Assembly (NCBI GenBank): GCA_009705025.1
Contig: WLDA01000002.1
Span: 1-20,102 of the forward strand
DNA length: 20,102 bases
DNA from: Actinomycetota bacterium
GTDB taxonomy: Bacteria; Actinomycetota; Actinomycetes; Nanopelagicales; Nanopelagicaceae
Direction of reading: 5' to 3'
Part shown: piece by piece, positions 1 through 8,448 of the stretch
Position numbering within the stretch: the first letter of the stretch is position 1
How the letters are laid out: each line of letters begins with the position of its first letter
Notes under the pieces: generated by a model
What the model saw: only the letters and a program-made list of their open reading frames with translations
Told to the model about the DNA's origin: nothing
Databases searched by the model: none
Position numbers and translations under genes: made by a program

Positions 1-827
1 AATTTGGCGCTGATGTTTCTCATCTCAATCTTCATAAAACTTTCTGTATTCCTCACGGTGGTGGGGGACCAGGTGTTGGTCCAGTTATTTCGAAAGCGCA
101 TCTAGCGCCCTTTCTACCTAACCATCCATTAGATTCAACAGCAGGTCCTACAACCGGGCCTGGACCGATTTCATCTGCGCCATTTGGATCTGCAAGTATT
201 TTGCCAATTTCTTGGGCCTACATTCGCCTCATGGGGGGAGAAGGTCTAACTCACGCGACAGAGGTTGCAATCCTGAATGCGAATTACATGGCAGCGCGAC
301 TCAAATCTTCATATCCAATTCTCTACACCGGTAATAAAGGTTTGATTGCACATGAATGCATTCTCGATTTGCGTGAGATAACCAAAATTTCAGGAGTAAC
401 GGTTGATGACATTGCAAAAAGATTGATGGACTTTGGTTTCCATGCTCCGACGATGTCATTCCCTGTTGCTGGAACACTAATGATTGAACCAACTGAGTCA
501 GAAGATATTCTCGAGATGAATCGCTTTATAGATGCAATGGTCGGTATTCGCCACGAAATCCAAGAGATCATCGATGGGAAACAAGATATTGACGGTTCAC
601 CGCTTCGACATGCGCCCCACACCATTGGCGCAATTGCTGCCACCAATTGGGAGCGCTCGTATTCACGTGAAGAGGGGGCATTCCCAGCCACGATTACAGG
701 CCTTATTCCGGGTGAATTGATTGGGGCTCGAGGAAAGTATTGGCCAACTGTTGGGCGCATTGATGGCGCCTTTGGAGACCGGAATTTAGTCTGTTCCTGC
801 GCACCAATAGAGGCATATAGCTCCTAA
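1..827 (+). CDS. gcvP: Glycine dehydrogenase (P protein), C-terminal part
   Basis: This is the pyridoxal-phosphate decarboxylase subunit of the glycine cleavage system, which decarboxylates glycine and passes the aminomethyl group to lipoyl-GcvH. The gene enters from the left edge. The frame opens at position 3 and gives 274 residues up to the TAA stop at 825-827. The first visible residues contain the PLP-site motif HLNLHKTF (the Schiff-base lysine is the AAA codon at 36-38), followed by the glycine-rich [12 protein letters not shown] loop. The protein ends with GDRNLVCSC, the usual GcvP C-terminus. Full-length GcvP is about 950 residues, so roughly the last third is here. The reading frame is intact. 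It converges on lnt across 76 bp. Whether gcvT and gcvH are adjacent cannot be seen. Confidence 0.96.
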   Translation, partial: FGADVSHLNLHKTFCIPHGGGGPGVGPVISKAHLAPFLPNHPLDSTAGPTTGPGPISSAPFGSASILPISWAYIRLMGGEGLTHATEVAILNANYMAARLKSSYPILYTGNKGLIAHECILDLREITKISGVTVDDIAKRLMDFGFHAPTMSFPVAGTLMIEPTESEDILEMNRFIDAMVGIRHEIQEIIDGKQDIDGSPLRHAPHTIGAIAATNWERSYSREEGAFPATITGLIPGELIGARGKYWPTVGRIDGAFGDRNLVCSCAPIEAYSS

Positions 828-868
828 TTGAGCCTGTTCGACGTGGGGATTGGTAATTCTGTTTTACT

Positions 869-881
869 TTACATAATGTAA
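869..881. repeat. 13-bp palindrome between convergent gcvP and lnt
   Basis: TTACAT-A-ATGTAA is a perfect inverted repeat around one central base, in the 76-bp gap between the 3' ends of gcvP and lnt. A second, weaker pair (GTAAC at 878-882 with GTTAC at 891-895) overlaps it. Neither is GC-rich nor followed by a clear T-run on either strand, so I cannot call an intrinsic terminator. It could be a weak bidirectional stop, a protein site, or chance in AT-rich DNA. Nothing else is visible in the gap. Confidence 0.3.
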
Positions 882-903
882 CTTATCGGCGTTACCTACA
901 CGC

Positions 904-2298
904 TCAGATGTAGATACGCCTGGTGATAAACCCAAGGATTCCAAGGCCTGCCAGTGTCAGCAAGAAAGTCCAATTCCCTAGTTTATTAGCCAGTGTTTGC
1001 CCAGAATAAAGTTTTGAATCTGCAAACAAATGATCAGGTTGATTACTGATTGTAGATTTCAGAATATTTCCTTGAAAATCGATAACTGCAGAAATTCCTG
1101 TGGTTGAAACACTGACGAGATCTCGATGATTTTCGATTGCTCGAATTCGAGATATCGACAATTGTTGCGCACTTTGGGCGCTCGTACCGAAAGTTGCATT
1201 ATTGGTTTGAACAACGAGTAAGTTCGAATTGCGACTGACACGTCGTATATATGAATCATCGATAAGTTCGTAGCAAATAATTGGCCCTAAGATTGCATTA
1301 TCGACTTTATGCAGAACATCGACCTTGCCAGGCGTGAAATCTTGTACATCATCGACAAATGGTGAGAAATTCCTGGCAAGACTGCGAAGAGGGATGTATT
1401 CACCGAAAGGCGTAAGGTGCCGTTTGATATACGTAGTAACGCCACCTTGATTCCAGAGTATTGAGGCATTTTCTACCTTATTACTATTGCTCAATACCGC
1501 ACCGATGATAATTGCTTTACCAGTTTCTTCGTTTATATTCGTAAGAATGTTTCGAACTTCTTTGTTGCTATACGGATCCACGTCGACACTATTTTCTGGC
1601 CAAATAATAATGTCGAAGTCATCTTTGTCCGCAATTCCTCGTTGTGTTTCTTTCACATGCATATTGAATACAGCCTTAGCTCTAGAATTGAAATCCAATC
1701 CGAGTTGAGGAACATTTCCTTGTACAAGTAACGACTTGAAATTTCCGATTGTTATCATAGAGGGCATTGAGATTACTGAGATAAACAATAGCGCTAACAC
1801 GAATCCATAGATAGCACTGATTTTGATATTGCGTGAAATGAAGAAAAGAAAGAATCCGATCAAGATAACAACACTAGAGAGAAGTGAGACTCCCCCAATT
1901 GCAACCACTTCTCGAAACGGTGCGTCCGCCTGACTAAATGCTAAACGCCCCCATGCAAAACCTTCGAATGGGAATATCGAGCGAAGATGCTCTAGTAATA
2001 GAAATATCGGTGGGAAAAAAACTACTCGCTTTTTTCTCGCCCATGCCAGCGGTAAGAATAAGAGTGACTCCCCTAGGCAAAGAATAAGCCAGGGAATATT
2101 GCCCACATAGGTGGAGCTCCAATGAAGGAGAAATGCATTGAAAGAAAAAGCGATGATAAAAGTATTAGTTACTGAACGTTTACCTTTATGGAGAATCCAA
2201 ATCCAAATAGAGATTGCTATAGGGGCTAAATACCAACGATCAATTGGCGCATAACTTGCGGATAAGAGCCATCCAGTAAATATTGAAGAAAGAAGCAT
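904..2298 (-). CDS. lnt: Apolipoprotein N-acyltransferase
   Basis: This integral membrane enzyme N-acylates the N-terminal diacylglyceryl-cysteine of lipoproteins. From the ATG at 2298 it is 464 residues. The N-terminal half has several hydrophobic segments and a conserved FEGFAWGRLAFSQAD region near residue 112. The C-terminal half is a nitrilase-fold domain with the expected Glu-Lys-Cys triad: E235 in IIIWPENS, K292 in YIKRHLTPFGE, and C342 in IICYEL. A final transmembrane segment lies near the C-terminus. The ATG overlaps the exonuclease stop as TAATG, which favours coupled translation. A TTG two codons upstream (2304) is an alternative start. In many actinobacteria lnt is adjacent or fused to the polyprenol-phosphate mannose synthase ppm1. 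None is adjacent here, because the next gene is the convergent gcvP. Confidence 0.93.
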   Translation of the reverse strand: MLLSSIFTGWLLSASYAPIDRWYLAPIAISIWIWILHKGKRSVTNTFIIAFSFNAFLLHWSSTYVGNIPWLILCLGESLLFLPLAWARKKRVVFFPPIFLLLEHLRSIFPFEGFAWGRLAFSQADAPFREVVAIGGVSLLSSVVILIGFFLFFISRNIKISAIYGFVLALLFISVISMPSMITIGNFKSLLVQGNVPQLGLDFNSRAKAVFNMHVKETQRGIADKDDFDIIIWPENSVDVDPYSNKEVRNILTNINEETGKAIIIGAVLSNSNKVENASILWNQGGVTTYIKRHLTPFGEYIPLRSLARNFSPFVDDVQDFTPGKVDVLHKVDNAILGPIICYELIDDSYIRRVSRNSNLLVVQTNNATFGTSAQSAQQLSISRIRAIENHRDLVSVSTTGISAVIDFQGNILKSTISNQPDHLFADSKLYSGQTLANKLGNWTFLLTLAGLGILGFITRRIYI

Positions 2299-3197
2299 TA
2301 CCAACCCAATGCGCTAATCATTTTGTCGACAGATGCACCTAAACCGTATTTCTCCTGGAACTTGTAAATCTCAGAAAGATCTTTTGGCTTAGTTGGCATA
2401 GCAATCTCCATTGAAGGTATTGACACATCTCGTGCGCAATGTACAAGAGTCGGTGCGATTTTGAGATAATCGATACCTTCTAGAATCTTTTTGCTAAGCG
2501 CTGGTGCAAATGGCGAATCATCCGCTTTAGCTATAGCAATCGCCTCTTCGACATTGGCAGCGTTATTCGCAATAATCGCAGCACCTTTTTCGCCAATACC
2601 TTTGACCCCTGGTAATCCATCAGAGGGATCTCCACGAAATATTGCAAAGAGTGCGTATCTATCACCTGGAATAAGATATTTATTGGCAACCCATGCGTGA
2701 TCAACTAAATCGTGTTGCGAAACTCCTTTAGCTAGATAAACAACCTTGATGTCTTGCTTATCATCCACTAATTGAAAAAGATCGCGATCACCAGTAACGA
2801 TACGTATCGGACCTTTTTCGCGCACTGCAAATGTTGCCATCACATCATCGGCTTCATAATCGTCAACGCCAACTAATGGAATGCCGAAAAGATCCAATAA
2901 ATCTAGGAGTATCGGAATTTGCGCTGTGAGAGTTTCAGGCTCTTCTTCCTCCCCCTCAACATCGAGACGATTTGCTTTGTAATCCGGAAAAAGATCTACG
3001 CGCCATGATGGTCGCCAATCACCCTCAATACAAGCAACAATTCGATTTGGCTTGTACATTCCAATCAATCGCGCAGTCATATCTAGATAGCCTCTAATTG
3101 CATGCACAGGCATCCCATCGGGGGCAGTCAAAGTGTCGGGCATTCCGTAATAAGCGCGATACCAAAGTGAGGCGCTATCTAAGAGCATCAATGTCAT
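2298..3197 (-). CDS. 5'-3' exonuclease (FEN-like, stand-alone PolA N-domain type)
   Basis: This is a 299-residue flap/5'-3' exonuclease resembling the N-terminal domain of DNA polymerase I but encoded alone, as is usual in actinobacteria. Visible metal-site and core motifs are MLLDSASLWYR at the N-terminus, DWRPSWR near 60, YEADDVMA (E115, D117, D118), TGDRD (135-139), and a helix-hairpin-helix GDPSDGLPGVKGIGEKG (189-205). An acidic run (about 81-87) sits before the second motif. A longer reading from 3257 is possible, but it would lie inside helY. The ATG at 3197 overlaps the helY stop as ATGA and starts immediately before the conserved first strand, so I chose it. Likely roles are Okazaki-fragment or repair flap removal, alongside or instead of PolA. 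Confidence 0.93.
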   Translation of the reverse strand: MTLMLLDSASLWYRAYYGMPDTLTAPDGMPVHAIRGYLDMTARLIGMYKPNRIVACIEGDWRPSWRVDLFPDYKANRLDVEGEEEEPETLTAQIPILLDLLDLFGIPLVGVDDYEADDVMATFAVREKGPIRIVTGDRDLFQLVDDKQDIKVVYLAKGVSQHDLVDHAWVANKYLIPGDRYALFAIFRGDPSDGLPGVKGIGEKGAAIIANNAANVEEAIAIAKADDSPFAPALSKKILEGIDYLKIAPTLVHCARDVSIPSMEIAMPTKPKDLSEIYKFQEKYGLGASVDKMISALGW

Positions 3198-5578
3198 AGA
3201 TCGCTCATTAAATATGCGACGACTCCGCGATCCAAACGCTTCACGCCCTCTTTGCATTTCTCTCGAAGATTTTCACTCGCTCCACCAATTTGAGTGAGTA
3301 AATCGATAAGTTGTTTGGTCGAACGCACGAAATCACCGACCGAAAGATCACTTCCCTTGAGAACACTTGATAGAGATTGTCCATTCCCCCAGCGATATGA
3401 GATGGAACAGAAACCAAAATCAGGTTCTTTCTGCGTCTTCACACCAAAATCATTTTCTAATTTTTCAAGTTGAACCCAAAGCGAAGCTATTTCAGAGAGA
3501 GCATTGGCTACATTGATATGCGGAATCTTAGGAGCAAGATTTTCTTGAGAACGAGATTGGAAAATCATGGACGAGGCCACAGATAGGAGCTCTGTAGCAC
3601 TGAGATTATCAAGGAGTCCTAAGCGAATAGTTTCAGTCAGCAACAGATCAGATTCGGCATAAATTTTCGCCAGAATCTTTCCCTGCGGAGAACTCTTTTC
3701 GCCATCGATATATTCGAGATGCGTCAAAACATCACAGATTTGATCGAATGTCTTTGCTATCACGTGTGTTCGATTCTCGACACGTTTGGTAAGACCATCG
3801 TTCTCACGTCGTAGTCGATCTGCTCGTTCTGCTAGGCGGGCATGAGTCTCGCGGTCACTGCAACCATGGCAACTGTGCTCACGCATTCCCTTTTTGAGCC
3901 CTTGCATTTCTGATTCGAGATGGGCTCGTTGCCTATTGTCAAAGCTCTTTTTACCATCACGTTTAGACAATAAAATTTCAATCTCGCGAATCTCGCGACG
4001 CAGACGTGCATAATCGTTGAAATCGCCAAGATGGCACGTTGCATCCTTCATTAGATCAGCCATAGCAACGTTATTCTTTTTGATCTGTCGTGTCAGACCA
4101 ACTACTGCTCTGTCAGCTTGAAATTGTGCAAATGAAGATTCGAGAGAACCCCGAGCGCGTTCACGACCAAATCGAGAGATGAGATTTATTGCCATGTTGT
4201 ACGTTGGTGCAAAGGAAGAACGTAGAGGATACGTACGAGTGGATGCGAGTCCGGCAGCTGTTGCAGAATCAACTGTTGGAGACCACTGGATAACAGCATT
4301 ACCTTCAATATCAATACCACGACGACCTGCACGACCAGTGAGTTGCGTGTACTCCCCCGGAGTGATTGGAACGTGCGCTTCACCGTTATATTTCACAAGT
4401 TTTTCTAGTACGACAGTACGAGCTGGCATATTGATTCCAAGTGCCAATGTCTCTGTTGCGAAAACTGCCTTCACTAATCCTTTTTGAAACAACTCTTCTA
4501 CTGCACCTTTGAAACTCGGTAACAAACCTGCGTGGTGGGCAGCGATACCTCGCTCTAAAGCGGTGAGCCAATCATCAAAACCAAGAACTACCAAATCTTC
4601 TTCAGCTAAGTTCTGTGTATATCGCAGAGCGGTTTCTCTGATGATTGCACGTTCTTCCGTGTTCGTTAGTCGGATGCCAGCCTGCAAGCACTGCTTTACA
4701 GCGGCGTCACAACCAATGCGTGAGAAGATAAATGTAATCGCTGGCAAGAGATTCTCTCGATTTAGCTTTTCTATAATGTCGGCGCGCGTAAGACGCCCAC
4801 CTTCTTCGCTAAATCGTTCGCGGCGTTGGCGAGGCACTCTTATTTTGCGCATCGCCTCGCGTTCCAACTTCAAGATTTCAGCGTTGATTTGTCCAGGTTG
4901 CGAGAATAGATCGACAAGGCGATTACCGATTAGAACATGTTGGTAGAGAGGAATAGGTCTAATTTCACTCACAATGACTTCAGTACTTCCTCTAATCTCA
5001 CCTAACCATTCACCAAACTCTTCGGCATTTGAAACTGTTGCAGAGAGTGAAATTACTTGGACACTTTCCATCAAGTGAATGAGTACTTCTTCCCATACGG
5101 CACCTCTGAATTTGTCGGCAAGATAATGGACCTCATCCATTACGACGCATCCTAAATTCTTGAGAGTTGAAGAATTCGCATAGAGCATGTTGCGAAGCAC
5201 TTCAGTAGTCATAACGAGAATATCTGCTTCGCTATTGATACTCGTATCTCCAGTAAGAAGCCCAACTCGATCTTCTCCGAAACGAGCGACAAATTCTTGG
5301 TACTTTTGATTAGAGAGTGCCTTGATCGGAGTTGTATAAAAACATTTCATAGAACGACGCAAGGCGATGTAGGCAGCGAATTCTCCTACAACTGTCTTAC
5401 CTGCACCCGTCGGCGCTGCTACTAAGACCCCTTTGCCATCTTCAACTGCATTGCATGCAGCAATTTGAAATGGATCAAAAGGAAATTCGAAGGTTTCGAT
5501 AAATTCGGCAGTGATTTGAAATTTTTTACGCGCACTAGCTGCGGCAAATTTTTCCGCTGGTGAGGCTACGGTATCCAT
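3194..5578 (-). CDS. helY: DEVH-box superfamily 2 helicase, Ski2/Mtr4-like HelY
   Basis: This is an ATP-dependent RNA/DNA helicase of the Ski2-like group typical of actinobacteria; its cellular substrate is not well defined. The chosen start at 5578 gives 794 residues, somewhat shorter than the roughly 900 of mycobacterial HelY. Walker A APTGAGKT is at about 55-62, the DEVH box at about 148-151, SATVSNAEEF (motif III) follows, and QLTGRAGRRG (motif VI) is in the second RecA domain. The C-terminal half is helical, with a cysteine-bearing CHGCSDRETHARLAER patch and the DSHCT-type end. A start at 5602 is open, but the one at 5578 has a G-rich ribosome site (5589-5593) and less overlap (13 bp) with the upstream lipid kinase. 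The downstream exonuclease is coupled by ATGA. Confidence 0.94.
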   Translation of the reverse strand: MDTVASPAEKFAAASARKKFQITAEFIETFEFPFDPFQIAACNAVEDGKGVLVAAPTGAGKTVVGEFAAYIALRRSMKCFYTTPIKALSNQKYQEFVARFGEDRVGLLTGDTSINSEADILVMTTEVLRNMLYANSSTLKNLGCVVMDEVHYLADKFRGAVWEEVLIHLMESVQVISLSATVSNAEEFGEWLGEIRGSTEVIVSEIRPIPLYQHVLIGNRLVDLFSQPGQINAEILKLEREAMRKIRVPRQRRERFSEEGGRLTRADIIEKLNRENLLPAITFIFSRIGCDAAVKQCLQAGIRLTNTEERAIIRETALRYTQNLAEEDLVVLGFDDWLTALERGIAAHHAGLLPSFKGAVEELFQKGLVKAVFATETLALGINMPARTVVLEKLVKYNGEAHVPITPGEYTQLTGRAGRRGIDIEGNAVIQWSPTVDSATAAGLASTRTYPLRSSFAPTYNMAINLISRFGRERARGSLESSFAQFQADRAVVGLTRQIKKNNVAMADLMKDATCHLGDFNDYARLRREIREIEILLSKRDGKKSFDNRQRAHLESEMQGLKKGMREHSCHGCSDRETHARLAERADRLRRENDGLTKRVENRTHVIAKTFDQICDVLTHLEYIDGEKSSPQGKILAKIYAESDLLLTETIRLGLLDNLSATELLSVASSMIFQSRSQENLAPKIPHINVANALSEIASLWVQLEKLENDFGVKTQKEPDFGFCSISYRWGNGQSLSSVLKGSDLSVGDFVRSTKQLIDLLTQIGGASENLREKCKEGVKRLDRGVVAYLMSDL

Positions 5579-6438
5579 GTAGAAAGAGCCCCCATTACGC
5601 ATTCAGCCGAAATAGGTAACTGTCCTATCCGCTCACCATCTGCATAGGCAACAGTATCGGCTTCAATACGAACTCTTTTGCTTCTATATACATCTACCTC
5701 TGGGTGGTGGATGTGTTTTCCGCTATATACCTTGGGAAATACTCGAATGAATTCAGGAATCGAAACTGGACGCAAAATCATGACATCGAATAATCCATCT
5801 TGAATACTTGCATCGGGGCACACTTTCATTCCGCCGCCATACGATGAGCCATTTCCAATTGCAATCAACATCGCTTGTGTTGAAATCACCTGATCGTCTA
5901 GTTCTATTTCATAATGAACAGGCTTGAATTTCGGTAGCTCAAGTGCAATAGCAGCGTTGTATCGCATAGGACCTTTTGGCCATTTGAGAATATTTGCCCG
6001 TTCGTTAACAATCGCATCGAATCCTGATGAGAGAACGGCTGCAAACCATTCACCATCGACAAGGCCTAGATCTATATTTACAGGATTAGTTTCAAATACT
6101 CGTTGCAGATAGGCAGTTATCTCATCGAGAGACCAACCTAAAGTCCTGACGAAATCGTTGCCCGTTCCCCCTGGAATAAATGCAATTGGAATATTGGCGG
6201 GAACTGCAGATTGTAAAATAAGATGCGCTAAACCATCTCCCCCAACTGCAATGATTCCGTCGATAAGAATTCGATCCCTAGATATTTTCTCTTTGAGAGA
6301 GGTAGAAAGTGAATGTGCATTCACACCTGTGACAATTTCATAATCAATGCCTCTACTTGAACAAAAGCCCGCCACTTTTGTACCCATCGTTGCGCCTCGA
6401 CCCTGTCCCGATGTCGGGTTGATCGCAATGAGCCACAT
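5566..6438 (-). CDS. Diacylglycerol kinase / sphingosine kinase-like lipid kinase
   Basis: This is a soluble lipid kinase of the DagK/LCB5 family (290 residues). It is expected to phosphorylate diacylglycerol or a related lipid alcohol at the membrane; the exact substrate is not shown by sequence. Family marks are INPTSGQGRG at the N-terminus, the nucleotide-binding AVGGDG (64-69), PGGTGNDF (89-96), and the C-terminal GSSYGGGMKVCPDASIQDG block. The ATG follows the tatC stop after three bases (TAG CCG ATG), and a GGAGAAG ribosome site lies inside the end of tatC (6448-6454, 9-nt spacing). The 3' end overlaps the helY start. This position between tatC and helY is seen in other actinobacteria. 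Confidence 0.9.
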   Translation of the reverse strand: MWLIAINPTSGQGRGATMGTKVAGFCSSRGIDYEIVTGVNAHSLSTSLKEKISRDRILIDGIIAVGGDGLAHLILQSAVPANIPIAFIPGGTGNDFVRTLGWSLDEITAYLQRVFETNPVNIDLGLVDGEWFAAVLSSGFDAIVNERANILKWPKGPMRYNAAIALELPKFKPVHYEIELDDQVISTQAMLIAIGNGSSYGGGMKVCPDASIQDGLFDVMILRPVSIPEFIRVFPKVYSGKHIHHPEVDVYRSKRVRIEADTVAYADGERIGQLPISAECVMGALSTWIP

Positions 6439-6441
6439 CGG

Positions 6442-7251
6442 CTAAATCTTCTCCGCGGAATCGATTGGTGAGACCCCATCTATGGCCTTAGAGGATTTCT
6501 TATCGCGTCGCTTATCAACCAATAACGCTATTCCCCCAGCCATAAAATAGAGGAGACACAGCGGTAGCGCGAGTAGAAGCATGGTAAATGGATCAGCTGT
6601 CGGTGTGAATGCCGCTGTAAAAAGAACGATTGAGAAAATCCATATACGCCAAGGTTTCAGAATTGTTTGACCGCGAAGGAAACCGATCAGATTAAAAGTG
6701 ACTAGAAATACTGGTAACTCAAATGCCAAACCAAAAATTAGGATTATTCGCATCACAAAGTCTAGGTAATCATCGAATTTTACAAGGTTTGATAATGAAT
6801 TTGGAGTAAAGCCAAAGAGTACTTTTATCGCAACCGGGAGAACTAAATATCCTAATGTGGCACCGGCGGCGAAAAATGGTGTAGCAGATAGGATAAAAAA
6901 TATTGAGTTTCGTTTTTCCTTGCGGTGCAAACCTGGAGCGATGAAGGCCCAGAGTTGATAAAGCCACAATGGTCCCGACAAAATCACACCTGTTAGAAGT
7001 GCAACCTTGATCTGCAAATTCAGAGGGCCGAGAACGCCGTTTATGTAAAGAGAGCCACAGCTAGTATCTCCATTAGCTTGCGCGGCGGCTAAATCGCACA
7101 CTGGTTTTGCTAAGTGTGTAATTATTGGATTATAAAAAATCCAACCAATGACTGCACCTGCCGTTATGAATAAAACGGCACGAAAAAGTCTTTTTCTAAA
7201 TTCACGCAAATGATCGAGCAGCGGCATACGACCGCTAGAGGTGGCCGCCAT
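6442..7251 (-). CDS. tatC: Sec-independent protein translocase TatC
   Basis: TatC is the polytopic membrane receptor of the twin-arginine translocase; it binds the RR signal peptide of folded exported proteins. The 269-residue protein begins with the cytoplasmic MPLLDHLREFRKRL motif (residues 9-22, with the signal-binding glutamate E17). It has six predicted transmembrane helices. After the second comes the conserved WAFIAPGLHRKEKR stretch (101-114), which contributes to signal recognition. The C-terminal tail is charged and lysine-rich. It starts 5 bp after the tatA stop, so the two are one translational block. No tatB is present at this locus, as is common in actinobacteria, where it lies elsewhere. 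Confidence 0.97.
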   Translation of the reverse strand: MAATSSGRMPLLDHLREFRKRLFRAVLFITAGAVIGWIFYNPIITHLAKPVCDLAAAQANGDTSCGSLYINGVLGPLNLQIKVALLTGVILSGPLWLYQLWAFIAPGLHRKEKRNSIFFILSATPFFAAGATLGYLVLPVAIKVLFGFTPNSLSNLVKFDDYLDFVMRIILIFGLAFELPVFLVTFNLIGFLRGQTILKPWRIWIFSIVLFTAAFTPTADPFTMLLLALPLCLLYFMAGGIALLVDKRRDKKSSKAIDGVSPIDSAEKI

Positions 7252-7256
7252 AGAGA

Positions 7257-7442
7257 TTACTTTTCGGTGCTGCCCTCTTCGCCGTTCTTCTTTTCATCTG
7301 TATTCATTTCTTTCATCTCACTCTTGAAAATACGCATAGAACGACCGAGTGAGCGGGCAGAATCTGGAAGACGCTTAGCTCCAAAGAGCACAAGAACGAC
7401 AATAAGTAGGATCAAAATATGGCTTGGCTCGCGTAGAAACAT
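7257..7442 (-). CDS. tatA: Sec-independent translocase subunit TatA
   Basis: TatA is the pore-forming component of the twin-arginine translocase. It is only 61 residues: a short extracytoplasmic start, one transmembrane helix ([10 protein letters not shown], residues 10-19), the FG hinge, the amphipathic helix [20 protein letters not shown], then a polar tail ending GSTEK. The tail is short compared with the usual TatA of about 80-90 residues. The ATG at 7442 has a strong ribosome site AAAGGGG (7448-7454, 5-nt spacing). A TAGTAT hexamer lies 32 bases upstream of the start, so this may be an internal promoter within the longer gene chain. A TatE reading is possible by size, but adjacency to tatC supports tatA. 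Confidence 0.95.
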   Translation of the reverse strand: MFLREPSHILILLIVVLVLFGAKRLPDSARSLGRSMRIFKSEMKEMNTDEKKNGEEGSTEK

Positions 7443-7447
7443 ACATA

Positions 7448-7454
7448 CCCCTTT
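7448..7454 (-). promoter_or_regulatory. Strong ribosome binding site of tatA
   Basis: AAAGGGG on the minus strand, 5 bases before the tatA ATG. It marks tatA as a conventionally led gene, unlike the transcription-unit head genes in this window, which appear leaderless. Confidence 0.7.
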
Positions 7455-7474
7455 GTGATTCGTACCTGGCTGAA

Positions 7475-7480
7475 ATACTA
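7475..7480 (-). promoter_or_regulatory. Candidate -10 element upstream of tatA
   Basis: TAGTAT (TAnnnT pattern) in the 70-bp gap between pafC and tatA, the only substantial gap in the nine-gene chain. It would give a leader of about 25 bases ending in the AAAGGGG ribosome site. No convincing -35 hexamer is visible at the usual spacing. It could let tatAC and the downstream genes be transcribed separately from trmI-pafBC. Confidence 0.35.
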
Positions 7481-7512
7481 CCCCGAAAACTCGCGCTTAT
7501 CTAAGGAAGGCC

Positions 7513-8448
7513 TTACTTCCCCTCATAAAGTGCCAAAAGGGCTCGGGCGCTAGAAACGATATCGGCTCTTTCAGCCTCTGGGGAGAGAAGTTCAACAGAT
7601 GCGCCGGCGGAAAAAATCATCCTTCTCATCCATTCGGCGGTGAAGGAAGAAATCTCTTTCTCTATTCCTGTATGGAGCTCTTTATCGTCTCCTTCGAATT
7701 CAAAAAGTTCTCTGGCTGCACGCAAATGAGAATGAATACGAATTCGATATGCGCGAGCAGGGCTTTCGATCATCTTCGAGACTTTTTCGGCTTTCAATTT
7801 CTTCACACCTTCATTGGCATACTGAATCCGATCGAGACGAAATGTTCGAAATGATTGAGCTTGATCGCAATATGCAAATACATATTCGTGAAATGCATCG
7901 TTTTGCCATTCGATTGGCAATATTGTTCGTTGCGAGATTCGGTCGGCATATAGCGAGTGATATCGAATATCTAGAGATGTACCTGTAGCGATCGATTTAG
8001 TTATCGTAGATCGGATCGAACCATCAATTGCTGGCTCTGCCTTCAAATGAGCTTGTAAGCCTATGAGCCCCCGTAATCGCTGTGACAACTGATCGATTTT
8101 CGTAATGAGATCTTCACGTTCAACGCTTAGCGCGCTGCGAACAAGATCGAGCCCTAGCAATAAGGCAATCGCTTCTTCCTTATTGAGCGATCGCGGATTC
8201 TCTAATGTTTGTGCATTTCGAATAGTAACGAAGCCAGAATCAAAAGAGAGATCAATCAATTCCAAAGGTGTATATCCGGGTAGTCCACACATCCATAAGG
8301 TCGTTAGGTCTGCGTTCATTTCACTTTCAGTAACACCGAAATTCTGCGCAAGAGTTTCCAAGGCAATTCCTTGATGTGCATGTAAATAAGGAACAAGGTC
8401 AAGCATGCGTGCAGCTTTATTGAGAGGCGACGTTGAATTCTTAGCCAT
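7513..8448 (-). CDS. pafC: WYL-domain transcription regulator PafC
   Basis: PafC is the second half of the PafBC heterodimer. In mycobacteria PafBC activates most of the RecA/LexA-independent DNA-damage response; the older name, proteasome accessory factor, comes from its genomic position. This copy is 311 residues from the ATG at 8448. The N-terminal winged-helix segment includes LVPYLHAHQG and the conserved LWMCGLPGYTP; the middle holds a WYL domain (YHSLYADRISQRT ... FRTFRLDRI), and a WCX-type C-terminal domain follows. The ATG overlaps the end of pafB by 8 bp; an ATG at 8466 would add six residues and is the alternative. pafB and pafC are evidently co-translated. Confidence 0.92.
   Translation of the reverse strand: MAKNSTSPLNKAARMLDLVPYLHAHQGIALETLAQNFGVTESEMNADLTTLWMCGLPGYTPLELIDLSFDSGFVTIRNAQTLENPRSLNKEEAIALLLGLDLVRSALSVEREDLITKIDQLSQRLRGLIGLQAHLKAEPAIDGSIRSTITKSIATGTSLDIRYHSLYADRISQRTILPIEWQNDAFHEYVFAYCDQAQSFRTFRLDRIQYANEGVKKLKAEKVSKMIESPARAYRIRIHSHLRAARELFEFEGDDKELHTGIEKEISSFTAEWMRRMIFSAGASVELLSPEAERADIVSSARALLALYEGK

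Noticed and set aside
323..760. Long open frame (145 codons) on the minus strand opposite gcvP
   Set aside because: It lies wholly antisense to well-conserved gcvP codons, shows no recognisable domain, and has no start context. It is a shadow frame.
4509..4946. Plus-strand open frame of 145 codons inside helY
   Set aside because: It is rich in Ser, Arg and Lys, as expected from the antisense of a conserved gene. helY motifs are continuous across it, so it is not a gene.
7502..7520. Hairpin-like repeat at the pafC stop (GGAAG ... CTTCC and TAAGG ... CCTTA) as a terminator
   Set aside because: The stems are only 5 bp, overlap each other, and are not followed by a T-run on the minus strand. 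I do not call it a terminator.
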